Of a DNA stretch of 38,934 nt, positions 23,483 to 30,367 are shown piece after piece. Under the pieces are notes generated by a model, which was not told the origin of the DNA, ran no database searches, and saw only the letters and a list, made by a program, of their open reading frames with translations. Position 1 is the first letter of the stretch, and each line of letters starts with the position of its first letter. Source of the DNA: a virus; the IMG/VR virus record IMGVR_UViG_3300020717_000186, positions 1 through 38,934 of that record; one strand, given 5' to 3'. The position numbers and the translations under genes are program-made.

Positions 23483-24735
23483 ATTGAAAACAACTTAAGT
23501 GTGTCCTCTTTCTCTTTTTTGATTATGTTTAATAACACCTGATAATTATACTCACAATTAAAATAAGTTTCGTCTACTAATTCTCTTAATTCCTCTATAT
23601 CCATAGCAGCCAATCTATCTACTATCTTTAAAAATTTTGCAAATCTAATTTTATAGAAAGCAGCTTTTGCATTATCCTCATGTCTTAGTTCCCACATTAG
23701 TTCCTGAAATTCAGTAGTATCATCTAATTCATCTGCATCATATAATTGTGGAAATAGTTTAAATCCCATTTCCTCTAATCCTTTATATAACCCAGCACTA
23801 CCAAATACTAAAAATGGTTTCTTACATATGATAGGTCTAAATGTTTTTTCAGTTAGTGAACAAAAATCCACCGGGTCACTTAGGGTTTCTATAACTAAAT
23901 CAATTAATGCGTTATTGTTCTTAGGAAAGTTTACCCACTTACAATTAAAGAAATAACTACCCTCTACTTCATTATCAAATATTCTTGTTGGAAACTGAAA
24001 TGAGTCATCTATAATTGGTAGTAAAACTTTATCACCATCTCTTTCTCTATCACTATAAACCAAATATCTTTTATCTTGTTCTTGGTGGTGTCTAAAAAAG
24101 AAACTTGCCTCACACTTACTCATTAATCTATTTTCTAACAGATGTTTATATAAGTGTAATCTTGCTTCTCTTGGTTGGTTATTAGTAGTATAGAAATGCT
24201 TTTGTGCATTATAACTATTAACTACAATATTTTCCTTTTCAATCTTTTCGATATTGTTCTCTAAGAAATAAGGTAAACATCCTAAATTATAAACTACATT
24301 AATGTTACCCCAATCATGCGACCAGTTTTTAGATGCTATTGTTATCCAAACCTTATCAATCTGGTCTCCAAAGAAATCATTTAGGTCTTTTACTAAGTGT
24401 GGAACAGGACCACCGACAGTAAGAAAGTCCATATCCTCACCATAGAATATGAACTTCTTTATAACACCAGTCCTAAGTTTTTCTAATAATTCGTTTGCTT
24501 TTGGCAATTGTATAAATCCTGGTATTGCTGATGAAATTGATTCGGTATATATCATACAATATATTTCCTCATCCTCAACAAACCTAGCATTTCCATAATG
24601 TTCTGCACTAATAAGGAATTGCTTCATATAACCATCTTTAATCATAGTTGCTCTAGCCTGCTCACTATAATAGTCAACATCAACTATACCCCAACTACTT
24701 TTGTATTCCGTAAACTTAATTTTTATTTCTCGCAT
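23479..24735 (-). CDS. Glycosyltransferase-like protein (TEK type), copy C
   Basis: The 418-residue product carries LTEKTFRPIICKKPFLVFG then GLYKGLEEMGFKLFPQLYD, the best match among the three window copies. The first 200 residues include EEIYCMIYTESISSAIPGF and FIFYGEDMDF. It is ATGA-coupled to copy B, so the two proteins are probably made in similar amounts and may act in series. This gene class is often seen in T4-like phages, where its role is mostly untested. Confidence 0.62.
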   Translation of the reverse strand: MREIKIKFTEYKSSWGIVDVDYYSEQARATMIKDGYMKQFLISAEHYGNARFVEDEEIYCMIYTESISSAIPGFIQLPKANELLEKLRTGVIKKFIFYGEDMDFLTVGGPVPHLVKDLNDFFGDQIDKVWITIASKNWSHDWGNINVVYNLGCLPYFLENNIEKIEKENIVVNSYNAQKHFYTTNNQPREARLHLYKHLLENRLMSKCEASFFFRHHQEQDKRYLVYSDRERDGDKVLLPIIDDSFQFPTRIFDNEVEGSYFFNCKWVNFPKNNNALIDLVIETLSDPVDFCSLTEKTFRPIICKKPFLVFGSAGLYKGLEEMGFKLFPQLYDADELDDTTEFQELMWELRHEDNAKAAFYKIRFAKFLKIVDRLAAMDIEELRELVDETYFNCEYNYQVLLNIIKKEKEDTLKLFSI

Positions 24736-25084
24736 ATTTCTTATAATAAGTATAAAGTGCTAACAAATCACCATCCACTTTTTCAGTAGCTTCATCCCAT
24801 AAATCTACACCAAACACATCCTTTAAATCTCTCCTTAATGTCCAAAGTATCATTTGCTCGTCTCTATGTGCTTCTAACTCCATTTTAACGGCTCTTAATC
24901 GGTGTTTATGTGATGCTTCTTGTGCTAATTCTACTCTATTCTTTTCATCCGTACCACCATAATTTTTATAAGTGGTTTCGTACATATAATTTGCATCCTT
25001 TCTTAACTTATCCGCCTGTGTGAATAGTTTAGAATAATTATAATCTCCTCGTTTAATCTTATCGTATATCGGTGTGTGGTCCAT
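24716..25084 (-). CDS. Helical charged protein
   Basis: Start at the ATG at 25084 (MDHTPIYDKIKRG); the codon three upstream is TTG. The 122-residue product is helical and rich in charged residues (RVELAQEASHKHRLRAVKME). It overlaps its neighbours on both sides. No family recognised. Confidence 0.6.
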   Translation of the reverse strand: MDHTPIYDKIKRGDYNYSKLFTQADKLRKDANYMYETTYKNYGGTDEKNRVELAQEASHKHRLRAVKMELEAHRDEQMILWTLRRDLKDVFGVDLWDEATEKVDGDLLALYTYYKKYARNKN

Positions 25085-25364
25085 AACTTTCAAATGTTAA
25101 TCTTCGTACATATAATGCATTAAGTGAATGTCCAATTGCTTCTGCTAATTCCTCATCACTTGTCACTTCTAATATTGCTGCAATTACGTCAGCGTAGCAG
25201 AAGCGAGTTTCATATACTGAATTTATTGTTTCAATTGTGTCCTCTGCTTTTGTATTCCAATATTGTTCATTCAATTTTTCTTGTTCTAGCCATTGTTGGT
25301 ATACATAATCTTCGTCACCACTTTCATCGATTGGTGTATTATTCGGTAGTTGTTGTTTGCTCAT
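25059..25364 (-). CDS. Acidic helical protein
   Basis: The 101-residue product is acidic at the start (DESGDEDYVYQQWLEQEKLN) and helical afterwards (ADVIAAILEVTSDEELAEAI). It overlaps the preceding and following genes by about 26 nt each. Unknown. Confidence 0.6.
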   Translation of the reverse strand: MSKQQLPNNTPIDESGDEDYVYQQWLEQEKLNEQYWNTKAEDTIETINSVYETRFCYADVIAAILEVTSDEELAEAIGHSLNALYVRRLTFESYGPHTDIR

Positions 25365-25524
25365 AATATTCTTTTAAGGTTTTTTCTATAAATTGTATTG
25401 CTTCACTATCACCACTATATGCATCATAGCTTTGATAAACTTTTACAAATTTTTCTATTCCAAATGTTTCTAATTCCCACATAACGGAACTAATATTTTT
25501 TATGTAGCAGTGGTTAAATCCCAT
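25339..25524 (-). CDS. Small hypothetical protein
   Basis: The 61-residue product (ELETFGIEKFVKVYQSYDAY) looks helical and ends in a TTTTE tail. It touches the upstream gene at its start. Unknown. Confidence 0.55.
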   Translation of the reverse strand: MGFNHCYIKNISSVMWELETFGIEKFVKVYQSYDAYSGDSEAIQFIEKTLKEYYEQTTTTE

Positions 25525-25808
25525 TATTTGTTTCTTTGTTTTATTTTTTCTGCCATTCGGTTAAAGGACTCACTATCGTTTGCTTCTATAATCGGTTTTA
25601 AACTATCATATAACCCATTAGAGAACACTTCATCTGTTCCTTTATCCGTTTTAGTTACTGCCTCTCCAATGTGGGCATATCGTTTAACATGCCAATTGCT
25701 TAGGGGTGCTGTATGTTTTTTTAAATGTGCTGCCTTTGCATCTAAATAAGCAAACAATTCATCATCACTCATCCCCTTTAATTCTTCGTCTGTCTTATTA
25801 AATTCCAT
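25524..25808 (-). CDS. Hypothetical protein, first gene after a promoter
   Basis: I start at the ATG at 25808 (MEFNKTDEELKGMSDDELFA), because upstream codons lie in the terminator and promoter. The 94-residue product is helical and acidic. The -7 box ends 4 nt before the ATG, so the message may be leaderless. Unknown function. Confidence 0.6.
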   Translation of the reverse strand: MEFNKTDEELKGMSDDELFAYLDAKAAHLKKHTAPLSNWHVKRYAHIGEAVTKTDKGTDEVFSNGLYDSLKPIIEANDSESFNRMAEKIKQRNK

Positions 25809-25811
25809 AGT

Positions 25812-25843
25812 TAAATATAATAATAAATAATGTGAAAAACAAA
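25812..25843 (-). promoter_or_regulatory. Promoter upstream of 25808
   Basis: TTTG (25843-25840) is 20 nt before TATATTTA (25819-25812). It overlaps the U-tract of the upstream terminator, so termination and initiation are back to back. The ATG is only 4 nt past the box. Confidence 0.6.
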
Positions 25844-25867
25844 AAAAGGGGAACATTTCTGCTCCCC
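25841..25867 (-). terminator. Rho-independent terminator of the SPFH operon
   Basis: GGGGAGCA-GAAA-TGTTCCCC forms an 8-bp stem with one G-U pair and a GAAA loop, followed by a run of seven T. It lies 9 nt past the SPFH stop. Confidence 0.9.
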
Positions 25868-25875
25868 TTAATATT

Positions 25876-26727
25876 TTATTGTTTTAATTGTAATATCATT
25901 CCACCGCCACCACCTACAACTGATGGTTGAACTCCGTTCCATCTACTTGCTTTGATATACTCAACATAAGTAGGAGTCAATACTTGCTGAATTTTCTTAA
26001 CTGCCTCAGCCTCACCCATTGCGTTAATTACTTTCGTTGCACTATCACCTCTTGCTTTAGCAATTTGTTTGTTAGCCTCAGCGATTGAACTTTGTAATTG
26101 CATCTTTGATGTTTCAGCATCTTGCTTTGCTCTAATCTTAGCGTTAATCGCATCGGATAAACTCTTATCAGTTGGTGTTGGTTGTTTTAAGATACTAAAG
26201 TTATCTACAATGAAACCATCTTTCTCAAATCGTTCAGTTACATTCTTACGAACTGCTGCTTCAAAACCTGGTAAGTTATTTAAGATACTATCAACTGTCA
26301 ATAAACCACTCACATCTTGCATACTACCTCTAACTACATTTCGTAAATAAGTGTTTGTAATACTTTCTAAGTCATCCGTTTTATACTTTAAGTAAATCTT
26401 AGATGCTTTTGTTGGATTAACACGGTAGTTTAAACCAATATCCATTTTGAAACCGGCACCACCATTACAACTAACTACAATTGCTTCATCAATTGGTTTA
26501 CCCTCACTTGCATCCTCAACCCATGCGACGTGTTGTTGTGTTGTTGGGATTGTCACAATATATGTAAAACCCGGTGTGTAAAACTGAAACCCAGTCAATA
26601 AAGGTAAACTATCTATACCTCTATAATCACCACTATTGTCAATCTTAAATCCTACTTCGGTTGGACTGATACGGGTACAACTACCTAATGTCACTACTAA
26701 TGCTACTAATGCTAATACTTTTTTCAT
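25876..26727 (-). CDS. SPFH/prohibitin-family lipoprotein
   Basis: MKKVLALVALVVTLGSCTR is a lipoprotein signal, so the protein is anchored by lipid where most family members use a transmembrane span. Residues 30-190 form the SPFH domain (GLNYRVNPTKASKIYLKY, FEKDGFIVDNFSILKQ), then a coiled coil rich in Ala, Glu, Lys and Gln (AKQDAETSKMQLQSSIAEA) and a GGGGG end. SPFH proteins build large membrane rings that shield or sort proteins; a phage copy may protect the infection site or a protease complex. This role is inferred. Confidence 0.85.
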   Translation of the reverse strand: MKKVLALVALVVTLGSCTRISPTEVGFKIDNSGDYRGIDSLPLLTGFQFYTPGFTYIVTIPTTQQHVAWVEDASEGKPIDEAIVVSCNGGAGFKMDIGLNYRVNPTKASKIYLKYKTDDLESITNTYLRNVVRGSMQDVSGLLTVDSILNNLPGFEAAVRKNVTERFEKDGFIVDNFSILKQPTPTDKSLSDAINAKIRAKQDAETSKMQLQSSIAEANKQIAKARGDSATKVINAMGEAEAVKKIQQVLTPTYVEYIKASRWNGVQPSVVGGGGGMILQLKQ

Positions 26728-26728
26728 A

Positions 26729-27016
26729 TTATTTTGTTTTGTTTAATGTTTTATTCATCCTAAATCTTATCAATTTCGTATTCTGTGAATCGAAAATTTC
26801 AAATTCTATCCTTCTATTTCCTGGTGAATTTGCTGCATCAAGCTTTTCTACTTTCTCAATAAGATTTCTAATAGAAGACATATTATCAATGTCTGGAAAT
26901 TCAAAACTTGTATGGTCGGTTACAATTACCTCCCCTACTGAGTGTAGTTGGTCTATTACGAAATTGGCAATTCTTGTAGTTTTACCTGATTGTCTAAGCA
27001 TTTCTATTTTTTTCAT
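26729..27016 (-). CDS. Small P-loop-like protein
   Basis: The N-terminus LRQSGKTTRIANFVIDQL has GKTT with a degenerate P-loop in front, followed by a helix and a VIVTDH strand. This matches the start of small phage NTPase-like proteins. The 95-residue length lacks a full Walker B and sensor region, so it is either a short family or a remnant. Confidence 0.6.
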   Translation of the reverse strand: MKKIEMLRQSGKTTRIANFVIDQLHSVGEVIVTDHTSFEFPDIDNMSSIRNLIEKVEKLDAANSPGNRRIEFEIFDSQNTKLIRFRMNKTLNKTK

Positions 27017-27029
27017 ATTATTTTGTTTT

Positions 27030-27107
27030 TTATTTATTTGTAATTTTGTTTGTTCCCTTTTGTTTAGGTGAATGATTGTTTTTTGTTGTCCAGTACTTTC
27101 TTTTCAT
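27030..27107 (-). CDS. Possible 25-residue basic peptide
   Basis: An ATG at 27107 opens a 25-codon frame (KRKYWTTKNNHSPKQKGTNK) with a TAA stop, filling the gap between two genes. The composition is basic and unstructured. Only packing supports it. Confidence 0.3.
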   Translation of the reverse strand: MKRKYWTTKNNHSPKQKGTNKITNK

Positions 27108-27118
27108 ACTATTTGTTT

Positions 27119-27499
27119 TTATTTAATGTTTAATTTTTGTTTAATTGTTTTTGTTGGTGTTTTTTTATTAAGCTCGTCATGAGCCTGTTTGAATATTTGT
27201 TTAATTCGTCTATGTTCTTTTGAAAATCTATTAACTCTACCCACACCACTTATGTAGTATTTGGATAAGATAGATGCACTATTACATGCTATAAACGGCA
27301 TTTCATTAATACCATAATCACTCATATCACCCAATGTCAAAATACCAGCATCAAATTGATTTAATCTAACACCTTTTGGAGCGTGATAATCTAATGCTTC
27401 ATTTACAACTTTTGAATTGAGAATTGGTCCGTAGACTGAATAACTAACTCCTTCAAATGTAATTATCAGTATTGTAAATAATATTATTATTACTATCAT
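27119..27499 (-). CDS. Membrane-anchored hypothetical protein
   Basis: An N-terminal hydrophobic segment (VIIILFTILIITFEGVSY) is followed by a soluble domain (HAPKGVRLNQFDAGILTLGD) and a basic C-terminal helix. The domain has a conserved-looking GDMSDYGINEMPF motif. Topology favours a single span with the domain either side. Unknown. Confidence 0.6.
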   Translation of the reverse strand: MIVIIILFTILIITFEGVSYSVYGPILNSKVVNEALDYHAPKGVRLNQFDAGILTLGDMSDYGINEMPFIACNSASILSKYYISGVGRVNRFSKEHRRIKQIFKQAHDELNKKTPTKTIKQKLNIK

Positions 27500-27502
27500 A
27501 TT

Positions 27503-27736
27503 TTACTTTTTGTTTTTGTTTAATAATTTGAATGCCACTTTGTAAAAGATAATGAACGGAATAACTAAAGGCCATATGATAGTTCCTAACACACACAATA
27601 ATATGTATTTCATATGCCAATCACCATATCTATCCATATAATTTTCACTTTCACTTTCATTATTTTCTTTTGTTTTCATAAATGCTATAAATGTAGCACA
27701 ATATAAAACACTAATAAGTAAATACCACACTATCAT
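27503..27736 (-). CDS. Two-span small membrane protein
   Basis: The 77-residue product has two hydrophobic segments (VWYLLISVLYCATFIAFM and LLCVLGTIIWPLVIPFIIF) joined by an acidic loop. It starts 4 nt inside the preceding gene. Unknown; it belongs to a run of four membrane or anchored proteins. Confidence 0.6.
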   Translation of the reverse strand: MIVWYLLISVLYCATFIAFMKTKENNESESENYMDRYGDWHMKYILLCVLGTIIWPLVIPFIIFYKVAFKLLNKNKK

Positions 27737-27942
27737 AATTTACCTTTTATGTAACTAATAAAATTGTAAATGGCTACCAAACCAATTACTGTCATAATAC
27801 CCAATCCAAGCAATCCTATAATGTTTGCTATTGTACTGGCTTTATTCAATAACCAAAAAGATGATTGAACTAACCAAAAATATACTGATAATACTACCAG
27901 TACCGCTAATGTTCTTGTCACCAGCTTACTTAAATTTTTCAT
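27733..27942 (-). CDS. Two-span small membrane protein
   Basis: I start at the ATG at 27942 (MKNLSKLVTRTLAVLVVLSV), next to the stop of the upstream lipoprotein-like gene; a longer start would run into it. Two hydrophobic spans (AVLVVLSVYFWLVQ and IGLLGLGIMTVIGLVAIYNF). Unknown. Confidence 0.6.
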   Translation of the reverse strand: MKNLSKLVTRTLAVLVVLSVYFWLVQSSFWLLNKASTIANIIGLLGLGIMTVIGLVAIYNFISYIKGKL

Positions 27943-27946
27943 AACT

Positions 27947-28255
27947 CTATTTTTTACTATAAATTTGTGTTTCCGTAAAAAGTTGATATTGAATTTCACC
28001 TTGATTATTTTTATAACCTATTTTATATTCAATATCACGTGTGTATAGATTTACATCACCAATAACCCCAATTGTAGAGTCAGGTTTCAAATATACTACA
28101 TCACCCTCTTGATATTGAGAAATCCTTAGTTGTTCTTTGTGTTTTGGTTTAACACCACAACTAACAAGTCCTGCTGCTATAAGTGCGAATAATATACACA
28201 ATGCTAATAGTGCACTAAGTTGTACATCTCTTTTATCACTTTCTTTACCTTGCAT
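27947..28255 (-). CDS. Anchored extracytoplasmic small protein
   Basis: Residues 12-33 are hydrophobic and end LIAAGLVSCGVKPK, a possible lipobox. If the Cys is lipidated the leader is longer than usual, so a simple membrane anchor is the other option. The remaining 70 residues form a beta-rich domain (GDVVYLKPDSTIGVIGDV). Unknown. Confidence 0.6.
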   Translation of the reverse strand: MQGKESDKRDVQLSALLALCILFALIAAGLVSCGVKPKHKEQLRISQYQEGDVVYLKPDSTIGVIGDVNLYTRDIEYKIGYKNNQGEIQYQLFTETQIYSKK

Positions 28256-28256
28256 A

Positions 28257-28856
28257 TTAAATGTTATTATCTTTATATAATTGAAACCACTTTTTACCCA
28301 TAGTTTCGTATTTCATATTGAATTTTGTTGGCATTTGCTTCCATACTTTTGGGTTGCTGTATGGTGAATTATTAGGTCTACTCCATCTTCTACTATACCT
28401 CATATAATTGTAGAATTGTAAGTAAGCATTTGCTTTTTGAATGTACTCCGGTAAATTAACAGGCAGTTTCCACTTCTTAATTATCTTTACCGATCTCAAT
28501 TCGTTATCATGTTCTAAATTTCGCGCACGGGTTACGGCATCTTTTACACTTCGTATTTTATTGCCACTTAACCAATGTTCTAAGTTATTTAATCCTGTAC
28601 AACCTTTTGCCCATGCTTCACAATTTTCTTCCCATTGTGTAAGGTGAGCGTATTCATGTGCTAATATACCTAACCAGTCTTTATGTTTACCAGCTACTAC
28701 TAACTTTTTATTATCATCATCAAAGTAACCACCACATCTAATATTACCACTCAATACCAAATATTTAACAGGTCGTATTTCACACTTAATTCCTACTCGT
28801 CTGCAATGTCCCTTGACATGCTCTATAAAATCTGTTACATTTTTAGTTAATGCCAT
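28257..28856 (-). CDS. HExxH metallopeptidase-like protein
   Basis: Start at the ATG at 28856, since upstream codons lie in the MoxR terminator. Residues 67-71 are HEYAH in the context WLGILAHEYAHLTQWEE, the zinc-binding helix of SprT/M48-like zincins. A downstream third ligand is not obvious. The C-terminal 100 residues are basic and Asn/Trp-rich. Peptidase activity is likely if a third ligand exists; the target is unknown. Confidence 0.7.
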   Translation of the reverse strand: MALTKNVTDFIEHVKGHCRRVGIKCEIRPVKYLVLSGNIRCGGYFDDDNKKLVVAGKHKDWLGILAHEYAHLTQWEENCEAWAKGCTGLNNLEHWLSGNKIRSVKDAVTRARNLEHDNELRSVKIIKKWKLPVNLPEYIQKANAYLQFYNYMRYSRRWSRPNNSPYSNPKVWKQMPTKFNMKYETMGKKWFQLYKDNNI

Positions 28857-28875
28857 TTTTGATTTGTTTAAGTTA

Positions 28876-28909
28876 TATAAAAATAGGGATGCCCTTTGCA
28901 CCCCTATTA
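28876..28909 (-). terminator. Terminator 3' of the MoxR gene
   Basis: An 11-bp stem AATAGGGGTGC/GCATCCCTATT with one G-U pair and a five-base loop is followed by TTTTTATAT. It lies about 45 nt past the MoxR stop, after a first hairpin. Confidence 0.85.
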
Positions 28910-28920
28910 TGTTAGTTCGG

Positions 28921-28948
28921 GTAGGGTAGTATGAGAACCCTACCCTAC
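28921..28948 (-). terminator. First of two hairpins after the MoxR gene
   Basis: GTAGGGTAG pairs with CTACCCTAC (9 bp) around a ten-base loop directly after the stop. It has no U-tract and is followed by the classical terminator, so it may protect the mRNA 3' end. Confidence 0.6.
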
Positions 28949-28952
28949 ACTA

Positions 28953-30185
28953 CTACCAAGTGATTGTATCGTCGTCTGCGTTAGCATCCTCTGTCACTTC
29001 GTTGAATAACTTTTCACCATCATCAGTACGCAAATATTTTTGCACTAATTGTTTGATATAAGTACGCTCACTATCCATTCCACCATCTTGTGAATAGAAC
29101 GGGAAGATTGCTACCTCAGCTGCTTCTAACAAATCAAAACCATCATATAACAAACCAGCCATCTCTACTGAAATACGAGTAGAAATTGCGGTAGTTAATT
29201 TACCAGCATCACCTTTGATTTGGTCTCTAGTGTGTGCTGCAATTTCAGCTACTGCTTTCAAATCCTCTTTGTTTGTGTCAGGATATAACATCTCTAACAA
29301 TTCAAACTCCTTATCCTTATCTAATGTATCTACCTCAATTGTAACGAAACGGTCTAACAACGCACGGTCCATAACACGTGTTGCTGTATACTCCGAACCG
29401 ATATTGGCAGTTGCGATAAATGTAACACCCTCAGCTACCTTAACAATTGGTGAATTATCTTGCTCATCTAATCTTAAGTATCTTTGTGTTTGGTCTAACA
29501 CAGTCATTAAGATATTTGATGCCTCAGGATGTGCTCTACTCAACTCATCCAATAAGATTACTGCGTATGGCGTTTTGATTGCTTTTACAAACGCACTCTC
29601 ACTAAAATAAGTACCACTTGCTTTGTTAAAGTGTGTGTTACCAATTAACGCAGCACGCGGGTCTTGCGTTGCACCTAAGTTAAAGTAGTAGAAAGGTCTC
29701 TTTAACGCTTCTACTAATGCTTTAGCGGCCATTGTCTTACCACTACCAGCAGGTCCGGTCATCATAATATTACGAGCGCGAACTGCTGAACGTAATAAGT
29801 ATTTCCACTTTAACTCATTCATAATTAAGTTAGCTGGTTTCAATGCGATACCATCCTCGTGAATGAATTTCTTAACATCCTCATGCTCCGTAGGATTTTC
29901 TACGATAGTTTCAGCGATGTCAGTATTCATAGGTCTAACTAACAAATCGGTGTATTCTTGCATATCAACTAAACGATATGATTTATCACCATTTTTACCT
30001 ACATAACCTCTAACTGCTTTACCAGTTGTTGCGGCTTTCTTTCTTAATGAACTACCTACAATTGTTGATGCTGTACTATCTAATACATCACCTTTTGTGT
30101 TTACCAAACAAAAACGAGATTTAACATTTTCTACTTTGTAAATTTCGTTTGTGTACCCAAATTCCATGTTTTTTACCTTACTCAT
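28953..30185 (-). CDS. MoxR/CobS-like AAA+ ATPase
   Basis: The 410-residue protein has Walker A GPAGSGKT (144-151), Walker B VILLDE (209-214), sensor FIATANIG and arginine-finger region MDRALLDRF (272-280), the arrangement of MoxR/CobS-type AAA+ proteins. Residues 1-120 form an extra N-terminal domain. These ATPases pair with VWA proteins to insert metal into or remodel targets. Its partner is probably the VWA protein at 30368-32440. It has its own dyad-controlled promoter (block C) and a double hairpin terminator. Stop is TAG. Confidence 0.88.
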   Translation of the reverse strand: MSKVKNMEFGYTNEIYKVENVKSRFCLVNTKGDVLDSTASTIVGSSLRKKAATTGKAVRGYVGKNGDKSYRLVDMQEYTDLLVRPMNTDIAETIVENPTEHEDVKKFIHEDGIALKPANLIMNELKWKYLLRSAVRARNIMMTGPAGSGKTMAAKALVEALKRPFYYFNLGATQDPRAALIGNTHFNKASGTYFSESAFVKAIKTPYAVILLDELSRAHPEASNILMTVLDQTQRYLRLDEQDNSPIVKVAEGVTFIATANIGSEYTATRVMDRALLDRFVTIEVDTLDKDKEFELLEMLYPDTNKEDLKAVAEIAAHTRDQIKGDAGKLTTAISTRISVEMAGLLYDGFDLLEAAEVAIFPFYSQDGGMDSERTYIKQLVQKYLRTDDGEKLFNEVTEDANADDDTITW

Positions 30186-30237
30186 ACTTTTAGTGTTTAT
30201 TGTTTAATGTTTAATATTTTACCCTTTCGAATATACT

Positions 30238-30269
30238 CGAAGTTACGACAATTTTCTCAAACCGCCAAA
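30238..30269 (-). promoter_or_regulatory. Promoter of block C (-33/-7)
   Basis: TTTG (30269-30266) is 20 nt before TAACTTCG (30245-30238), one mismatch from TAnnTTTG. It drives the MoxR gene with a leader of roughly 50 nt. The first dyad starts only 8 nt upstream of the -33. Confidence 0.72.
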
Positions 30270-30277
30270 TCTTTTTT

Positions 30278-30351
30278 TAACCTACTGATAATCAACCAGT
30301 TATGCCCCACTTTTTAGTGTAATATATAACTTGTTGATAATCAATCAGTTA
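30278..30351. repeat. Dyad array C, two 25-bp units
   Basis: Units at 30278-30302 and 30327-30351, centres 49 bp apart. The second fits the dyad at all 20 defined positions, giving the clearest definition of the element: half-site TAACTNNTTGAT plus a centre base and inverse. Located between the VWA and MoxR genes, closer to the -33 than in the other blocks. Confidence 0.8.
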
Positions 30352-30367
30352 GGTTTTTTAGTGTTTT

